A stretch of DNA of 64,000 bases, taken from Jejuia sp. UBA6058 (GTDB taxonomy: Bacteria > Bacteroidota > Bacteroidia > Flavobacteriales > Flavobacteriaceae). Numbering within the stretch: the first letter of the stretch is position 1; every line of letters begins with the position of its first letter. Where the stretch lies: positions 60,172 to 124,171 of the forward strand of contig DIYI01000020.1 of the NCBI GenBank assembly GCA_002428965.1. Direction: 5' to 3'. The notes below the pieces were generated by a model that was not told the DNA's origin, did no database searches, and worked only from the letters and a program-made list of their open reading frames with translations. Positions 54,487-63,952 of the stretch are shown piece by piece. The position numbers and the translations under genes are program-made.

Positions 54487-54875
54487 TTCTTTTTTCTTTT
54501 AACTAAATTTTCATCATAACTCATAAACATATTGATCCATATGTTTCTAGAAAGACGCATTATTATTGGCATAAATACAACTAAAGTGCCAACAATGGCA
54601 ATAAATGTAGTTACAAGATTTGCTCCAAAAACTAAATTGGCAACAATAAATGCGGCAACACCAAATGCAACACCAACAGCGTAACTAACATACATGGCAC
54701 CGTAAAAAAACGAAGGTTCTATGCGATATTTAGTATTACAATGCGAACATCTGTCATTTATCTTTAAGGTGTCCGTTAAAATATAGGGGTTTTTAGTGGT
54801 ATACATAGATTCTTGATGGCATTTCGGGCACGCTCCCGTACAAATACTGTATAATTTTTGACCTTTTCTAAACAT
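54483..54875 (-). CDS. DUF983 family zinc-ribbon membrane protein
   Basis: 130 residues. An N-terminal zinc ribbon with CPKC and CSHC (about residues 16-46) is followed by two transmembrane helices (about 57-82 and 86-105). The CxxC pairs strongly suggest bound zinc. The family is common in Bacteroidota and has no known function. Divergent from the ABC-F gene, with 75 bp between the start codons. Confidence 0.9.
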   Translation of the reverse strand: MFRKGQKLYSICTGACPKCHQESMYTTKNPYILTDTLKINDRCSHCNTKYRIEPSFFYGAMYVSYAVGVAFGVAAFIVANLVFGANLVTTFIAIVGTLVVFMPIIMRLSRNIWINMFMSYDENLVKRKKN

Positions 54876-54886
54876 TTATTTTAATG

Positions 54887-54909
54887 TATTTTTGCGCTTC
54901 ACAAAGGTA
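54887..54909. promoter_or_regulatory. Divergent -7 elements between DUF983 and ABC-F genes
   Basis: On the plus strand TATTTTTG (54887-54894) and on the minus strand TACCTTTG (54909-54902) both match TAnnTTTG and point away from each other after overlapping in the short spacer. Neither has a clear TTG element at the right distance. Confidence 0.4.
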
Positions 54910-54950
54910 GTTTTTAGAATTTAAACCGCCGTAACATAAGTCACATTTCT

Positions 54951-56858
54951 ATGCTCAATATCCATAACTTATCTATTTCATTTCAAGGAGAATACCTTTT
55001 TGAAGATATTACTTTTAAACTTGGAAATGGAGACCGTGTTGGCCTCATTGGCAAAAATGGTGCAGGTAAGTCCACAATGCTTAAAATTCTATCTAAAGAA
55101 CTAGAACCTGATTCAGGTCAAATCGCAACGGATAAGGCTTTAAAAATTGGATTTTTAAAGCAAGATATTGATTTTGAGTTTGGGCGAACAGTATTGGAGG
55201 AAGCTTATGAGGCATTTACGGAGATAAAAGCACTTGAGGCTCAAATGGAGGTTATCAATACACAATTAGCTGAACGAACGGATTATGAAAGTGAAGGTTA
55301 TAATCAGCTGATGATAGATATTAATGAGATCCAGCATCAATATGAAATTATAGGTGGTTATAATTATCAAGGAAATACAGAGAAAATATTACAAGGATTA
55401 GGTTTTAAAAGAGAAGACTTTAATAGTTTAACTGATACCTTTTCTGGAGGATGGCGCATGCGTATTGAACTCGCAAAACTTTTACTTCAGGCTAACGACC
55501 TTTTACTTTTGGATGAGCCAACGAACCACCTAGATATCGAATCGATTATTTGGCTAGAAAATTTCTTGAAAAATTACGCAGGGGCTGTGGTAATTGTATC
55601 TCACGACAAAATGTTCTTAGACAATGTAACGAATAGAACCATTGAAATTTCGCTAGGTAGAATTTATGATTACCCCAAGCCATATTCTAAATATTTAGTC
55701 TTAAGAGAGGAGATTAGAGAACAGCAATTGGCATCTCAAAAAAATCAACAGAAACAGATTGAACATACGGAAAAGCTAATTGAGAAATTTAGAGCCAAAG
55801 CATCTAAAGCATCAATGGCGCAATCGCTTATAAAGAAATTAGATAAAATTGAACGTATTGAAGTTGATGAGGACGATAACAGTGTAATGACGCTTAATTT
55901 TCCGGTATCAATAACCCCAGGAAAAGTAGTTGTAGAGGCAGAAGCGGTTTCCAAAAATTACGGTCATAATGAAGTGTTGCGTTCTATAGATCTTTTAGTG
56001 GAAAGAGATTCTAAAACTGCTTTTGTGGGGCAAAATGGGCAAGGGAAATCAACGCTAGCAAAAATTATTGTTGGAGATATAAAATATAGTGGACACCTCA
56101 AACTGGGGCACAATGTTCAAATAGGGTATTTTGCCCAGAACCAAGCAGAATATCTGGATGGGAATAAAACTGTTTTAGACACCATGATTGATGCTGCGAA
56201 TGAATCTAACAGAAGTAAGGTTCGTGATATTTTAGGGTCTTTTTTGTTTCGAGGAGAAGAAGTTGAAAAGTATGTGAAAGTCCTATCAGGTGGAGAGCGA
56301 AATAGGTTAGCATTAGCAAAATTAATGTTGCAACCTTTTAATGTGCTCATCATGGATGAGCCCACAAACCATTTGGATATAAAATCTAAAAATGTGTTGA
56401 AAGAAGCCTTGAAACGATTTGAAGGAACTTTAATTCTGGTATCGCACGATCGTGATTTTCTACAGGGTTTAACGAATAAGGTTTATGAGTTTAAAGATCA
56501 TAACATAAAGGAATACTTGGGTGATATTGATTTTTATTTAGAACAAAGGCAAGTTGAGAACTTAAGAGAAGTTGAGAAAAGAACTGTTGTTGCTGACTCT
56601 CCAAAAACTAAGAAGCAAAATAGTTATCAGGAGCAAAAGAAGTTGAAGTCTCTAAATAATAAGTTAAGTAACATAGAGTCTAAAATATCTCAATTAGAAA
56701 AAGAAATTAAGGAAGACGATATAGAATTAGAGGTTAATTATGACGCCACTGTTGCGGACAAAACTTTTTTCAATAAGTACGAAGAAAAAAAACTACGTCT
56801 TCAAAAACTAATGCAAGATTGGGAGTCAATTCAGTATGAATTGGAAGAGTTATCCTAA
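54951..56858 (+). CDS. ABC-F family ATPase, Uup-like
   Basis: 635 residues, no transmembrane segments. Two ATPase domains: Walker A GKNGAGKST (34-42) with signature FSGGWRMR and LLLLDEPTNHLD, then GQNGQGKST with LSGGERNR and LIMDEPTNHLD. A C-terminal coiled coil (about 545-630) and the total length match Uup. ABC-F proteins act on ribosomes or, for Uup, also on branched DNA. Which applies here cannot be told from sequence alone. Confidence 0.95.
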   Translation: MLNIHNLSISFQGEYLFEDITFKLGNGDRVGLIGKNGAGKSTMLKILSKELEPDSGQIATDKALKIGFLKQDIDFEFGRTVLEEAYEAFTEIKALEAQMEVINTQLAERTDYESEGYNQLMIDINEIQHQYEIIGGYNYQGNTEKILQGLGFKREDFNSLTDTFSGGWRMRIELAKLLLQANDLLLLDEPTNHLDIESIIWLENFLKNYAGAVVIVSHDKMFLDNVTNRTIEISLGRIYDYPKPYSKYLVLREEIREQQLASQKNQQKQIEHTEKLIEKFRAKASKASMAQSLIKKLDKIERIEVDEDDNSVMTLNFPVSITPGKVVVEAEAVSKNYGHNEVLRSIDLLVERDSKTAFVGQNGQGKSTLAKIIVGDIKYSGHLKLGHNVQIGYFAQNQAEYLDGNKTVLDTMIDAANESNRSKVRDILGSFLFRGEEVEKYVKVLSGGERNRLALAKLMLQPFNVLIMDEPTNHLDIKSKNVLKEALKRFEGTLILVSHDRDFLQGLTNKVYEFKDHNIKEYLGDIDFYLEQRQVENLREVEKRTVVADSPKTKKQNSYQEQKKLKSLNNKLSNIESKISQLEKEIKEDDIELEVNYDATVADKTFFNKYEEKKLRLQKLMQDWESIQYELEELS

Positions 56859-56975
56859 TATCAGAATTTCTTTTAAGGTTTTTTTAACTGCAATCTCCTT
56901 GTATTTTAGATAATTTCGCAGTTACTGTCATATGTAGTTCAAGTAAGAATATGGCATTGACTAACCATCATATCT

Positions 56976-58130
56976 ATGCGAAATATTATTCTTTCCGTAA
57001 TTGGAGTTATACTCATTGTTGGTGCTGTTTTTATTGGTAAAGAAATAGCAGCAGGCAAGAAAAAAAACAGAAAAGTTCCAGAAAAAGTAATAAAAACAGT
57101 ATTTACCGATACTGCAAGGAACGGTACAGTTCAAATTATTATTCCAGCTAATGGTAATCTTGTAGCCAAACGTCGTGTGGAATTGTTTTCTGAGGTTTCT
57201 GGTGTTTTTAGAACCAGCGGAAAGTTATTTAGAGCTGGACAAAAATACCAAAGAGGTGAAACACTTATTCGTATTGATGCTTCAGAATATTATGCCAGTG
57301 TTCAATCTGCTAAGAGTAATCTGTACAATACCATTGCAGCTATAATGCCCGATTTGAGGTTAGATTTTCCTGAGGTATATTCCAAATGGCAATCTTATTT
57401 AAAAGGTTTTAATTTGGAAAAGGCAACACCAAAATTACCAAAGATGACCTCAGAAAAGGAAAACTATTTTATTACCGGGCGAGGTATAGTTTCAAGTTAT
57501 TACAATGTTAAAAATTTAGAACAACGCTTATCAAAATATAAGATATCTGCACCGTATTCCGGTATTCTTACTGAAACCTTAGTAACGGAAGGTTCTTTAA
57601 TTAGAAATGGACAAAAGTTAGGGGAATTTATTAACCCTTCTGTCTATGAAATGGAAGTAGCAATTGGAAAGGCCTACGCTAGCTTTTTAAAAATAGAAGA
57701 GCTTGTATCACTAAATAATTTAGATTACACTGAAAGTTATTCGGGAACGGTTACTCGCATTAATGGAATTGTCGATCCTACAACACAGACGGTTACTGCT
57801 TTTATTGAAGTTAAGGACGACCGACTAAAAGAAGGGATGTATCTTGAAGCAGAAGTCAAAGCAAAAAAGGAAGTTAACGCCATAGAGGTAAATAGGAATT
57901 TGATACTTGAGGGTAATCAAATTTTTATTGTAAGAGACAGTGTTTTAGATATTATTGACGTAAAGCCAGTGTATTTCTCGGATACTAAGGTTGTTTTAAA
58001 GGGTATTCCAGAAGGAACCGTTATTGTTGAAAAGCCTGTTCCGGGAGCTTATGCAGGTATGCTAGTAAAACCTTATGGAGCAAAATTAAAATTGGGTAAT
58101 ACTAAACCAACCAATAAAAGCACCAAATAG
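56976..58130 (+). CDS. RND efflux periplasmic adaptor (membrane fusion protein)
   Basis: 384 residues. An N-terminal membrane anchor (3-22) is followed by a barrel-sandwich half-motif (RVELFSEVSGVFRTSG, KYQRGETLIRID). A short helical hairpin comes next, then the second half (KISAPYSGILTETLVTEGSL) and beta-barrel (ATQTVTAF-like TTQTVTAFIEVKDDRLKEG). The adaptor bridges the inner-membrane pump to the TolC channel. It is first in the operon, 3 bp before the pump gene. Confidence 0.93.
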   Translation: MRNIILSVIGVILIVGAVFIGKEIAAGKKKNRKVPEKVIKTVFTDTARNGTVQIIIPANGNLVAKRRVELFSEVSGVFRTSGKLFRAGQKYQRGETLIRIDASEYYASVQSAKSNLYNTIAAIMPDLRLDFPEVYSKWQSYLKGFNLEKATPKLPKMTSEKENYFITGRGIVSSYYNVKNLEQRLSKYKISAPYSGILTETLVTEGSLIRNGQKLGEFINPSVYEMEVAIGKAYASFLKIEELVSLNNLDYTESYSGTVTRINGIVDPTTQTVTAFIEVKDDRLKEGMYLEAEVKAKKEVNAIEVNRNLILEGNQIFIVRDSVLDIIDVKPVYFSDTKVVLKGIPEGTVIVEKPVPGAYAGMLVKPYGAKLKLGNTKPTNKSTK

Positions 58131-58133
58131 GTT

Positions 58134-61100
58134 ATGAGAAAACTAATAGCCTATTTTATTAAACATAGTGTAGCAGTTAATGTTGTAGTTATTGCGTTTT
58201 TGTTGTTCGGGTTGTTTGGCGCATCAAAACTTAAGTCATCTTTTTTTCCTTTAACCGATTCTAAAAACATCAGCATAAATGTAACGTATCCTGGAGCCTC
58301 TCCACAAGAAATTGAAGAAGGAATTATTCTTAAAATAGAAGATAATCTTAAGGGTCTAAATGGCGTAGAAAGAGTTACTTCTGTCTCAAGAGAGAATAGT
58401 GGTTCAATTGATGTGGAAATAGGAAAGGATGAGGATGTAGATTTTATGCTTCTTGAAGTAAAGAATGCAGTTGATCGTGTACCATCCTTTCCAGCAGATA
58501 TGGAGCCGCTCATTGTTGCTAAAAGAGAACCTTCCAGACCAACAATTACTTTCTCAATTAGTGGTAAGAACATTCCATTGGCTACACTTAAGAAAATAGG
58601 TAGACAGATTGAGAATGATTTAAGAGGAATTGATGGTATCTCGCAAATTGATATTAGTGGTTATCCTGAAGAAGAAATTGAGATAGCTGTTGATGAAGCA
58701 GATTTATTAGCGTTTAATTTGTCGTTTTCTGAGGTGGCACAAGCTGTTAATCAATCAAGTTTGATTACCACAGGAGGGCGAATAAAAACAGATGCAGAAG
58801 AATATCTTATTAGAGCCAATGCCCGTTCTTATTATGCTAATGAACTTTCAAACATTGTTGTAAAAGCTGATGGATCAGGTCGCATTATTACGCTAAGAGA
58901 TGTTGCCCAGGTAAAAGATCAATTTTCTGAAACACCAAATGCTACTTACTTTAATGGAAATTTATCAATTAATGTTACTATTACTAGTACCAATACTGAG
59001 GATTTAATTTCTTCTGCTGAAAAAACAAAAAAATATATAGAAGAGTTCAATCAAAAATATGATAATGTTGGGCTGAATGTAGTTAGGGATTTGTCTACAA
59101 CCCTGGTGCAGCGCACAGAGTTATTAACAGAAAATGCCATTATTGGGATGATTTTGGTGCTTACATTTTTGTCATTATTTCTTAATATACGTTTGGCTTT
59201 TTGGGTGGCATTTGGTTTACCTGTAGCATTTTTAGGTATGTTTATGTTTGCAGGGTTTTTCAATGTTACCATTAATGTACTTTCGTTATTTGGGATGATT
59301 ATTGTTATTGGTATTTTGGTTGATGACGGTATTGTCATAGCTGAAAATATTTACCAACATTATGAAAACGGAAAAACCCCAAAACGTGCTGCCATCGATG
59401 GAGTAATGGAGGTGTTACCGGCTATTATTTCTGCAATAGTAACTACTATACTTGCTTTCTCAATATTTTTGTTTTTAGATGGCAGAATAGGAGAGTTTTT
59501 TGGAGAGGTTTCTGTAGTCGTTCTTTTAACTTTAACAGTATCCTTGGTAGAAGCCCTAATAATACTTCCTGCACATTTGGCGCATTCTAAAGCTCTCCAG
59601 ACGCCAAGTAAAATATCAAAAACAGGTTTAGCAGGTGTGCTTCAAAGATTGTTTTCAAAGCTTCGTTATATCAATACACTTGGTGATTATATTATGAAGT
59701 GGCTTCGGGATAAACTCTATAGTCCTTCATTAAGGTTTGCATTAAGACATAAGTTTTTTACGTTTTCAATTTTTGTGGTTTTTATCATTTTGACGCAAGC
59801 TAGCTTCTCAGGAGGTATTATCCGAGGAGCCTTTTTCCCTTTAATTGCCAGTGATACAGTGCAAATTAGTTTGAATATGCCCAACGGGACAAATGAGAAG
59901 GTAACAGACAGTATCATCTCTTTTATCGAATTAAAATCAAAAGAAGTTACCGATGAAATTCATAATGAATTTTTGGGAGAAGATGCAAACAAACATCTGG
60001 TAGAAAATATTATAACCAGAATTGGACCAGGATCTTCTACGGCATCGGTTACCATTAATATGTTACCTGGAGAAGAACGTCCTAACGAAATTACGGCTGG
60101 CTTAGTAACAAATAGAATACAGGAACGTGTTGGACCAGTTTTTGGCGTAGAAAGCTTAATATTTGGTTCGGGAAGAAATTTTGGTGGCACCCCTGTTTCT
60201 GTTTCCTTGCTAGGAAATAATATATCAGAATTAAAAGCTGTAAAAAAGGAACTGAAACAATACTTGGATAATAATATTCTTTTAAAGGATGTTACGGATA
60301 ATGATCCCGCAGGTATAAAAGAAATAAAGTTAGAACTTAAGGAAAGTGCCTATGCCTCAGGTTTAAATTTACGTTCAGTTATGACACAAGTGCGTTCTGC
60401 CTTTTTCGGAGCTCAAGCACAACGTTTTCAAAGAGGTCAAGACGAAATAAGAGTATGGGTAAGGTACAATAGAGAAGATAGATCGTCCATTAAGAATCTT
60501 GACAATATGAGGATTGTTACTCCAAATGGGCAAAGAGTTCCGCTTAAAGAAATAGCTACATATAGCATTGCCCGTGGCGATGTAGCTATTAACCATTTAG
60601 ATGGTAGACGAGAAATTCAAATATCTGGGGATGTAAAAGACCCTAAGAAGACGAGTACTACAGATGTAATGGCTGAAATTCGAGATGAAATTTTGCCTGA
60701 TATTTTGGCTAAGTATCCTACAGTGACACCTTCATATGAAGGGCAAAATAGAGAACGCCTTAAACTAATGAATTCTTTAGCTCCTGTTGGTATTACGGTT
60801 TTAATACTTATTTATATAGTAATAGCGTTTACGTTTAGAAGTTACACACAACCGCTACTCCTAATTATTTTGATTCCATTTAGTTTACCTGCCGTGGCTT
60901 GGGGTCATTGGATTCATGATTTTCCATTAAATATTCTATCGCTTTTGGGTATCATTGCGCTTATCGGAATTATGGTAAACGACGGGTTGGTACTTATTAG
61001 CAAATTCAATAATAATTTAAGAGAGGGCATGTTGTTTGATGAGGCGCTTTACGAAGCAGGACGATCTCGCTTTAGAGCTATATTTTTAACTTCGATTACA

Positions 61101-61403
61101 ACTGTAGCAGGTTTAGCACCTTTAATTTTTGAAGAAAGTAGACAAGCGCAATTTTTAATTCCAATGGCAGTTGCCATTGCTTATGGAATTGGTTTTGCAA
61201 CTGTATTAACACTTGTAATGCTGCCAATTTTCCTGTCGTTTAACAATAGTATAAAAACTACTGCAAAATGGCTTTGGACAAATAGAACGATATCAAAGGA
61301 AGAAGTGGAGCGCGTAGTAAGGGAAAGCAGCGTTTCTTTTGAACTTGATAGTTATGATAATCAAGATGTTATTAATAGAGAAATTGGGCAGCATGAAAAC
61401 TAA
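58134..61403 (+). CDS. RND efflux inner-membrane transporter
   Basis: 1089 residues, AcrB/MexB family with twelve transmembrane helices. Recognisable are SSFFPLTDSKNISINVTYPG at the first periplasmic loop, GILVDDGIVIAENIYQHYE in TM4, and GIMVNDGLVLISKFN plus RFRAIFLTSITTVAGLAPL in the second half. It exports drugs, lipids or metals using the proton gradient; the substrate is not deducible. The C-terminal 12 codons overlap the TolC gene start. Confidence 0.95.
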   Translation: MRKLIAYFIKHSVAVNVVVIAFLLFGLFGASKLKSSFFPLTDSKNISINVTYPGASPQEIEEGIILKIEDNLKGLNGVERVTSVSRENSGSIDVEIGKDEDVDFMLLEVKNAVDRVPSFPADMEPLIVAKREPSRPTITFSISGKNIPLATLKKIGRQIENDLRGIDGISQIDISGYPEEEIEIAVDEADLLAFNLSFSEVAQAVNQSSLITTGGRIKTDAEEYLIRANARSYYANELSNIVVKADGSGRIITLRDVAQVKDQFSETPNATYFNGNLSINVTITSTNTEDLISSAEKTKKYIEEFNQKYDNVGLNVVRDLSTTLVQRTELLTENAIIGMILVLTFLSLFLNIRLAFWVAFGLPVAFLGMFMFAGFFNVTINVLSLFGMIIVIGILVDDGIVIAENIYQHYENGKTPKRAAIDGVMEVLPAIISAIVTTILAFSIFLFLDGRIGEFFGEVSVVVLLTLTVSLVEALIILPAHLAHSKALQTPSKISKTGLAGVLQRLFSKLRYINTLGDYIMKWLRDKLYSPSLRFALRHKFFTFSIFVVFIILTQASFSGGIIRGAFFPLIASDTVQISLNMPNGTNEKVTDSIISFIELKSKEVTDEIHNEFLGEDANKHLVENIITRIGPGSSTASVTINMLPGEERPNEITAGLVTNRIQERVGPVFGVESLIFGSGRNFGGTPVSVSLLGNNISELKAVKKELKQYLDNNILLKDVTDNDPAGIKEIKLELKESAYASGLNLRSVMTQVRSAFFGAQAQRFQRGQDEIRVWVRYNREDRSSIKNLDNMRIVTPNGQRVPLKEIATYSIARGDVAINHLDGRREIQISGDVKDPKKTSTTDVMAEIRDEILPDILAKYPTVTPSYEGQNRERLKLMNSLAPVGITVLILIYIVIAFTFRSYTQPLLLIILIPFSLPAVAWGHWIHDFPLNILSLLGIIALIGIMVNDGLVLISKFNNNLREGMLFDEALYEAGRSRFRAIFLTSITTVAGLAPLIFEESRQAQFLIPMAVAIAYGIGFATVLTLVMLPIFLSFNNSIKTTAKWLWTNRTISKEEVERVVRESSVSFELDSYDNQDVINREIGQHEN

Positions 61404-62715
61404 AAATTTAATACTTCAGGGATTTATTTTACTTTGGTGTTCAGCTACGTATGCTCAAGAAATACTATCGTCTGAAGAAGTAATAAAACTGGCATTAGAG
61501 CACAACTATGGTATTAAGATTGCAAATAATCTAGCTGAAGTGGCAGAAAATAATTCTGATTTTTTAAACTCGGGATATCTACCATCACTTACTGGGAATG
61601 CAGGCGCTACTATAGATAGACAGGACGCGGAAGGACAATTGGCAAACGGTGACATTAGAGTTGCTGAAGGTGCTGAAACAAGGCGCTATAATGCTTCTTT
61701 AAATTTGAATTATGTTTTGTTTGATGGTTTAGGGAGATTATATAATTATAAGCGGTTAAAGGAGCAATATCAACTATCGGAACTAGAGGCACGTGAAACT
61801 ATTGAAACGACTATAACACAATTATTTTCAATTTACTACACTGTTGCTCAACTTTCTGAAAATATAGATGTATTAGAACAAACACTTGTTATTTCAAAAG
61901 ATAGATTGACTAGAGCTGAATATCAATTCGATTATGGACAGAACACAAAGTTGGGAGTTCTCAATGCTGAAGTTGATATTAATAATGATAGTATTAATTT
62001 AATTAATACGCAACAACAATTACAAAATGCAAAACGTGATTTAAATGTAGTATTAGGTAATCAAATTTCTTATAATTTTAAAGTTGATACAGACCTAAAG
62101 TTTTTATTGCAATTGAATAAAGATGAGCTTTTTAAAAAAGCAAAGTTTAACAACGTAACTTTACTTCAGGCTGAAAAAAATATTACTATTAGTGAGTTTG
62201 ATGTAAAAACTAGTAGGGCTCAATTTTTACCAACAATAGGTTTACAAGGATCTTACGGATGGAATGAATCAACCAATAATAGTCCATTAGCATTTGTGCT
62301 TCAAAATACCACTACAGGTGTTTCTGGAGGTTTAAATTTGACATGGAATCTATTCGATGGTGGGACTACTATTACTAGAAATAAAAACGCCAAAATCAAT
62401 TTAGAAATTCAAAAACTACAAAAAGAACAGATTGAACTGGATGTAGAGCGCAATTTTAATAATGCCTGGGAGGATTATGAAAATAAGTTAACTGTTCTTG
62501 AGAAGCAAGAAGAAAATATAATTACATCTACAAATAATTTTGAGAGAACTCAAGAGAAATTTAAGATCGGTCAGGTTAATTCCATAGAATTTAGGCAGGC
62601 CCAACTGAACTTAATTAATGCAGAGTTAAGTAGAAATCAAGCCAAATATCAAGCTAAGATTGCCGAATTAGAAGTTTTGCGGTTAAGTGGTGACTTACTT
62701 AATGTAGAGTTTTAA
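61393..62715 (+). CDS. TolC-family outer-membrane efflux protein
   Basis: 440 residues from the ATG at 61393, which starts a proper signal peptide (MKTKNLILQGF to YAQ); longer forms start inside the pump gene and lack one. Two homologous halves with long helices: VIKLALEHNYGIKIANNLAE and, in the second, FKKAKFNNVTLLQAEKNITI. LNLTWNLFDGGTTITRN is a typical strand. It completes the tripartite pump with the two preceding genes, overlapping the transporter by 11 bp. Confidence 0.94.
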   Translation: MKTKNLILQGFILLWCSATYAQEILSSEEVIKLALEHNYGIKIANNLAEVAENNSDFLNSGYLPSLTGNAGATIDRQDAEGQLANGDIRVAEGAETRRYNASLNLNYVLFDGLGRLYNYKRLKEQYQLSELEARETIETTITQLFSIYYTVAQLSENIDVLEQTLVISKDRLTRAEYQFDYGQNTKLGVLNAEVDINNDSINLINTQQQLQNAKRDLNVVLGNQISYNFKVDTDLKFLLQLNKDELFKKAKFNNVTLLQAEKNITISEFDVKTSRAQFLPTIGLQGSYGWNESTNNSPLAFVLQNTTTGVSGGLNLTWNLFDGGTTITRNKNAKINLEIQKLQKEQIELDVERNFNNAWEDYENKLTVLEKQEENIITSTNNFERTQEKFKIGQVNSIEFRQAQLNLINAELSRNQAKYQAKIAELEVLRLSGDLLNVEF

Positions 62716-62720
62716 TAGTA

Positions 62721-62801
62721 GCAAATGTTAAAATTATTTGCATTTCATCGATAAAAATAGGTTTTTATCTAATTTGGTGCTATTTTCGTATACCAAATTA
62801 G
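62721..62801 (+). promoter_or_regulatory. Three consecutive perfect stem-loops
   Basis: GCAAAT/ATTTGC (62721-62741), ATAAAAA/TTTTTAT (62751-62768) and CTAATTTGGT/ACCAAATTAG (62769-62801) follow one another in the 104-bp spacer between the TolC gene and the LRR gene. The second abuts the third. They may combine a weak terminator with an operator or leader structure. Confidence 0.5.
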
Positions 62802-62819
62802 TCCTAAATCAACCTTAAA

Positions 62820-63644
62820 ATGAAAACTTTAAAACTTACAATCTTTTCACTTTTAGTTACGTTAACCTCTTTTGCTGGTGTTCCAAGTGTAGAAAAAGAT
62901 GCACTAATTGCTTTGTATAATAGTACCAACGGTGCGGAATGGAATGCTAGTTGGGATATTTCTGCTTCTATAGATTCCTGGAGTGGAGTTACGGTAGAAA
63001 ATGGAACAGTAGTTGAAATTAATTTGCCCTTTAATAATTTAAAAGGAGAGTTACCATCACAAATAGGAAATCTTTTAAATTTAAGAAGCTTAAACCTTGG
63101 TTTCAATGGCTTAAAAGGAAGTATACCTGCAGAACTAAGCAAGTTGAAAAACTTAGAGTCACTAGAATTGTTTATGAACAAGTTTGATGGAGAGATTCCG
63201 GCTGTTTTGGGAGAGTTAAGACAATTGAAATCCTTAAAGTTATACAGCAATAAGCTAACAGGAACAATTCCTCAATCTTTAATGGGGTTAAAGAACCTAG
63301 AGGAGTTACTAATAGGAAGTAACTTCTTAACAGGTAACATACCAAGTGAAATTAAAGCACTTAAAAAGCTAAAAAAGTTTAGTGTAATGGATAATCAAAT
63401 GTATGGCGAGATTCCTATAGAAATGGCGCAATTAACAAATTTGGAAGAATTATTACTTTCAAGTAATGAATTTACTGGAGATGTTCCTATTGAGTTTATT
63501 AATTTGACTAAGCTTAATACAATTATGGTTAGCGACAATAAATTAAATAAGGAATATATTAGTGTGTCAGGTAAAAACCCACCAGCATTAATGTTTATGG
63601 AGTCACAAGGTGCAACTGCAACTATGGATATTGAAAAAGAATAA
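62820..63644 (+). CDS. Secreted plant-type leucine-rich-repeat protein
   Basis: 274 residues with a signal peptide (1-19, ending SFA-G). An N-terminal cap resembles plant LRR receptor caps (DALIALYNSTNGAEWNASWD, SWSGVTVENG). About seven 24-residue repeats of the form LxxLxxLxLxxNxLxGxIPxx follow. Similar proteins in Bacteroidota are surface or secreted binding proteins. No type IX sorting domain or lipobox is visible, so it may stay in the periplasm or be released. It is followed by a strong terminator. Confidence 0.92.
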   Translation: MKTLKLTIFSLLVTLTSFAGVPSVEKDALIALYNSTNGAEWNASWDISASIDSWSGVTVENGTVVEINLPFNNLKGELPSQIGNLLNLRSLNLGFNGLKGSIPAELSKLKNLESLELFMNKFDGEIPAVLGELRQLKSLKLYSNKLTGTIPQSLMGLKNLEELLIGSNFLTGNIPSEIKALKKLKKFSVMDNQMYGEIPIEMAQLTNLEELLLSSNEFTGDVPIEFINLTKLNTIMVSDNKLNKEYISVSGKNPPALMFMESQGATATMDIEKE

Positions 63645-63666
63645 ATAAAAGAAACATATTTGATTT

Positions 63667-63699
63667 AAAAGGTGTGCAATTTTGCACACCTTTTTTTTT
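63667..63699 (+). terminator. LRR gene terminator
   Basis: AAAAGGTGTGCA and TGCACACCTTTT form a perfect 12-bp stem with an ATTT loop, then a run of T. The next gene begins 11 bp further on. Confidence 0.9.
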
Positions 63700-63709
63700 A
63701 TTTTTAAGC

Positions 63710-63892
63710 ATGAAAGAACATTTTTTCACCTGTCCTTATTGCTGGCAAAATATCTCTATGTTACTTGATGACTCTGTAAATCACCAATCCTATATTGAAG
63801 ATTGTGAGGTATGCTGTAATCCAATTCAAATTACAACAAGTTTTACGGAAATGGAATTAACAGAATTTCAAGCAACTAACATAGAGCAATAA
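63710..63892 (+). CDS. CPXCG-motif cysteine-rich zinc-ribbon protein
   Basis: 60 residues from the ATG at 63710. Cysteine pairs CPYC (8-11) and CEVC (about 32-35) form a probable zinc ribbon, and the end is acidic (TEMELTEFQ). It matches small CPXCG-type proteins, although the glycine after the first pair is W here (CPYCW). Cytoplasmic, function unknown. It starts just behind the LRR terminator. Confidence 0.85.
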   Translation: MKEHFFTCPYCWQNISMLLDDSVNHQSYIEDCEVCCNPIQITTSFTEMELTEFQATNIEQ

Positions 63893-63911
63893 TTTTTTTC
63901 AAAATAAAGCA

Positions 63912-63941
63912 TTGTTAAATCTAAAAAGGGTTGTATATTTG
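63912..63941 (+). promoter_or_regulatory. Promoter of the initiator tRNA gene
   Basis: TTG (63912-63914), a 19-bp spacer, then TATATTTG (63934-63941). This is a perfect match to the Bacteroidota consensus, 11 bp before the mature tRNA start. Confidence 0.75.
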
Positions 63942-63952
63942 CTGTCCAATAT

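Noticed and set aside
58151..58573. 140-residue antisense frame inside the RND transporter gene
   Set aside because: Shadow of a strongly supported family member; low-complexity Ser/Thr composition typical of antisense frames.
62804..63250. 148-residue antisense frame over the LRR gene
   Set aside because: Its repeated pattern mirrors the leucine-rich repeats on the plus strand, and it ends in the stem-loop spacer.
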